Positions 12,102 through 12,403 of a stretch of 12,403 bases of DNA are shown one piece after another. The notes below the pieces were generated by a model. It saw nothing but the letters and a program-made list of their open reading frames with translations. It searched no databases and was not told the origin of the DNA. A program made the translations under genes and the position numbers. Within the stretch, counting starts at the first letter, position 1. Each line of letters starts with the position of its first letter. Source of the stretch: an uncultured Fimbriimonadales bacterium (GTDB taxonomy: Bacteria > Armatimonadota > Fimbriimonadia > Fimbriimonadales > GBS-DC); contig CALGZO010000102.1 of assembly GCA_937934465.1 (NCBI GenBank), forward strand, positions 1 to 12,403, given 5' to 3'.

Positions 12102-12403
12102 ATGCGACCTATCTCGGAGTGCATTGTGTTTCTGCCTGCGCCGAACTGGGCGTCGACACGCGCGTTTTACGAGGGCGTGCTGGGACTGCGCGTGGCGTTG
12201 GAGCAGCAAGACTGCGTGATTTATCAGGTTTCGGGCGCGGCGTACATCGGCTTTTGCCAACGCGCCGAGACGCCTCAACCTGCCGAGCGCGTAATCCTCA
12301 CGCTGGTCTCGCCTGAGGTGGACGCCTGGCACGACCATCTGCAGGCGCACGGCGCGGAAATCACCAAACCGCCCGCCTACAACGAGCGCTATCGCATCTA
12401 TCA
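12102..12403 (+). CDS. VOC (glyoxalase/bleomycin-resistance) family protein, N-terminal part
   Basis: The frame from ATG 12102 is open to the window edge (100 complete codons). It begins ISECIVFLPAPNWASTRAFYEGVLGL, the typical first beta-alpha unit of VOC proteins, where the strand is followed by a helix with 'FYE..LGL'. EVDAWHDHLQAHGAE is the start of the helix that follows in the second half of the module. Metal ligands cannot be assigned: no clear His or Glu stands at the usual first-strand position, so it may be a non-enzymatic or atypical member. The substrate is unknown. The C-terminal part is missing. It is divergent from the beta-propeller gene (145 bp between starts). Confidence 0.75.
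   Translation, partial: MRPISECIVFLPAPNWASTRAFYEGVLGLRVALEQQDCVIYQVSGAAYIGFCQRAETPQPAERVILTLVSPEVDAWHDHLQAHGAEITKPPAYNERYRIY

Overview
This is a GC-rich bacterial chromosome segment with very tight gene packing. My best guess at the source is a member of the Armatimonadota (Fimbriimonadia-like), possibly thermophilic. The reasons are a secreted protein ending in a dockerin-like double calcium loop, a small exported SLH-repeat protein, a Thermus-type seven-iron ferredoxin, GTG/TTG starts, and many start codons placed directly behind a -10 box. This is inference; no rRNA or other phylogenetic marker is present, and no tRNA, rRNA or CRISPR array was seen.

Layout. The left edge holds the start of an alpha/beta hydrolase (minus strand), divergent from a zinc-dependent medium-chain dehydrogenase (plus, 283-1317). 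From 6609 down to 1356 runs a minus-strand series: a dead IS200-type transposase domain fused to a sigma-70 region-4-like domain (5884-6609), a HIT hydrolase coupled to it by an ATGA overlap, an exported SLH-like protein, a 7Fe ferredoxin, a polytopic GT-C-like membrane protein, a two-TM receptor-like protein without output domain, and tsaD, which makes the t6A37 tRNA modification. Upstream on the same strand is a DinG-type iron-sulfur helicase (6653-8755). A 624-bp gene-poor gap (8756-9379) follows, holding REP-like palindromic repeats and a broken, unrecognised reading frame. Next comes a two-gene unit of a MerR-like regulator and a 6-oxopurine/methylthioinosine-type nucleoside phosphorylase (9380-10786). 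The right part holds a secreted beta-propeller protein with a dockerin-like end (minus) and the start of a VOC-family protein (plus) running off the edge.

How it works together. The minus-strand run looks like a line of loosely related housekeeping and envelope genes, several with their own promoter in the short gaps (for ferredoxin, SLH protein, tsaD), so it is probably not one simple operon. Three or four products point to the cell surface (SLH protein, GT-C-like protein, receptor-like protein, dockerin protein).

The most interesting object is the transposase-sigma4 fusion. All three residues expected of an IS200/IS605 HUH nuclease are replaced, while the DNA-binding fold and a sigma region-4-like C-terminus remain in frame, with a good promoter and Shine-Dalgarno site. 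It looks like a transposase domesticated into a DNA-binding or transcription factor. A second theme is promoter architecture: seven genes have a TATACT/TATAAT-like box 5-9 nt before the start codon and no Shine-Dalgarno site, which suggests leaderless mRNAs, while at least three others have a longer leader with GGAGG.
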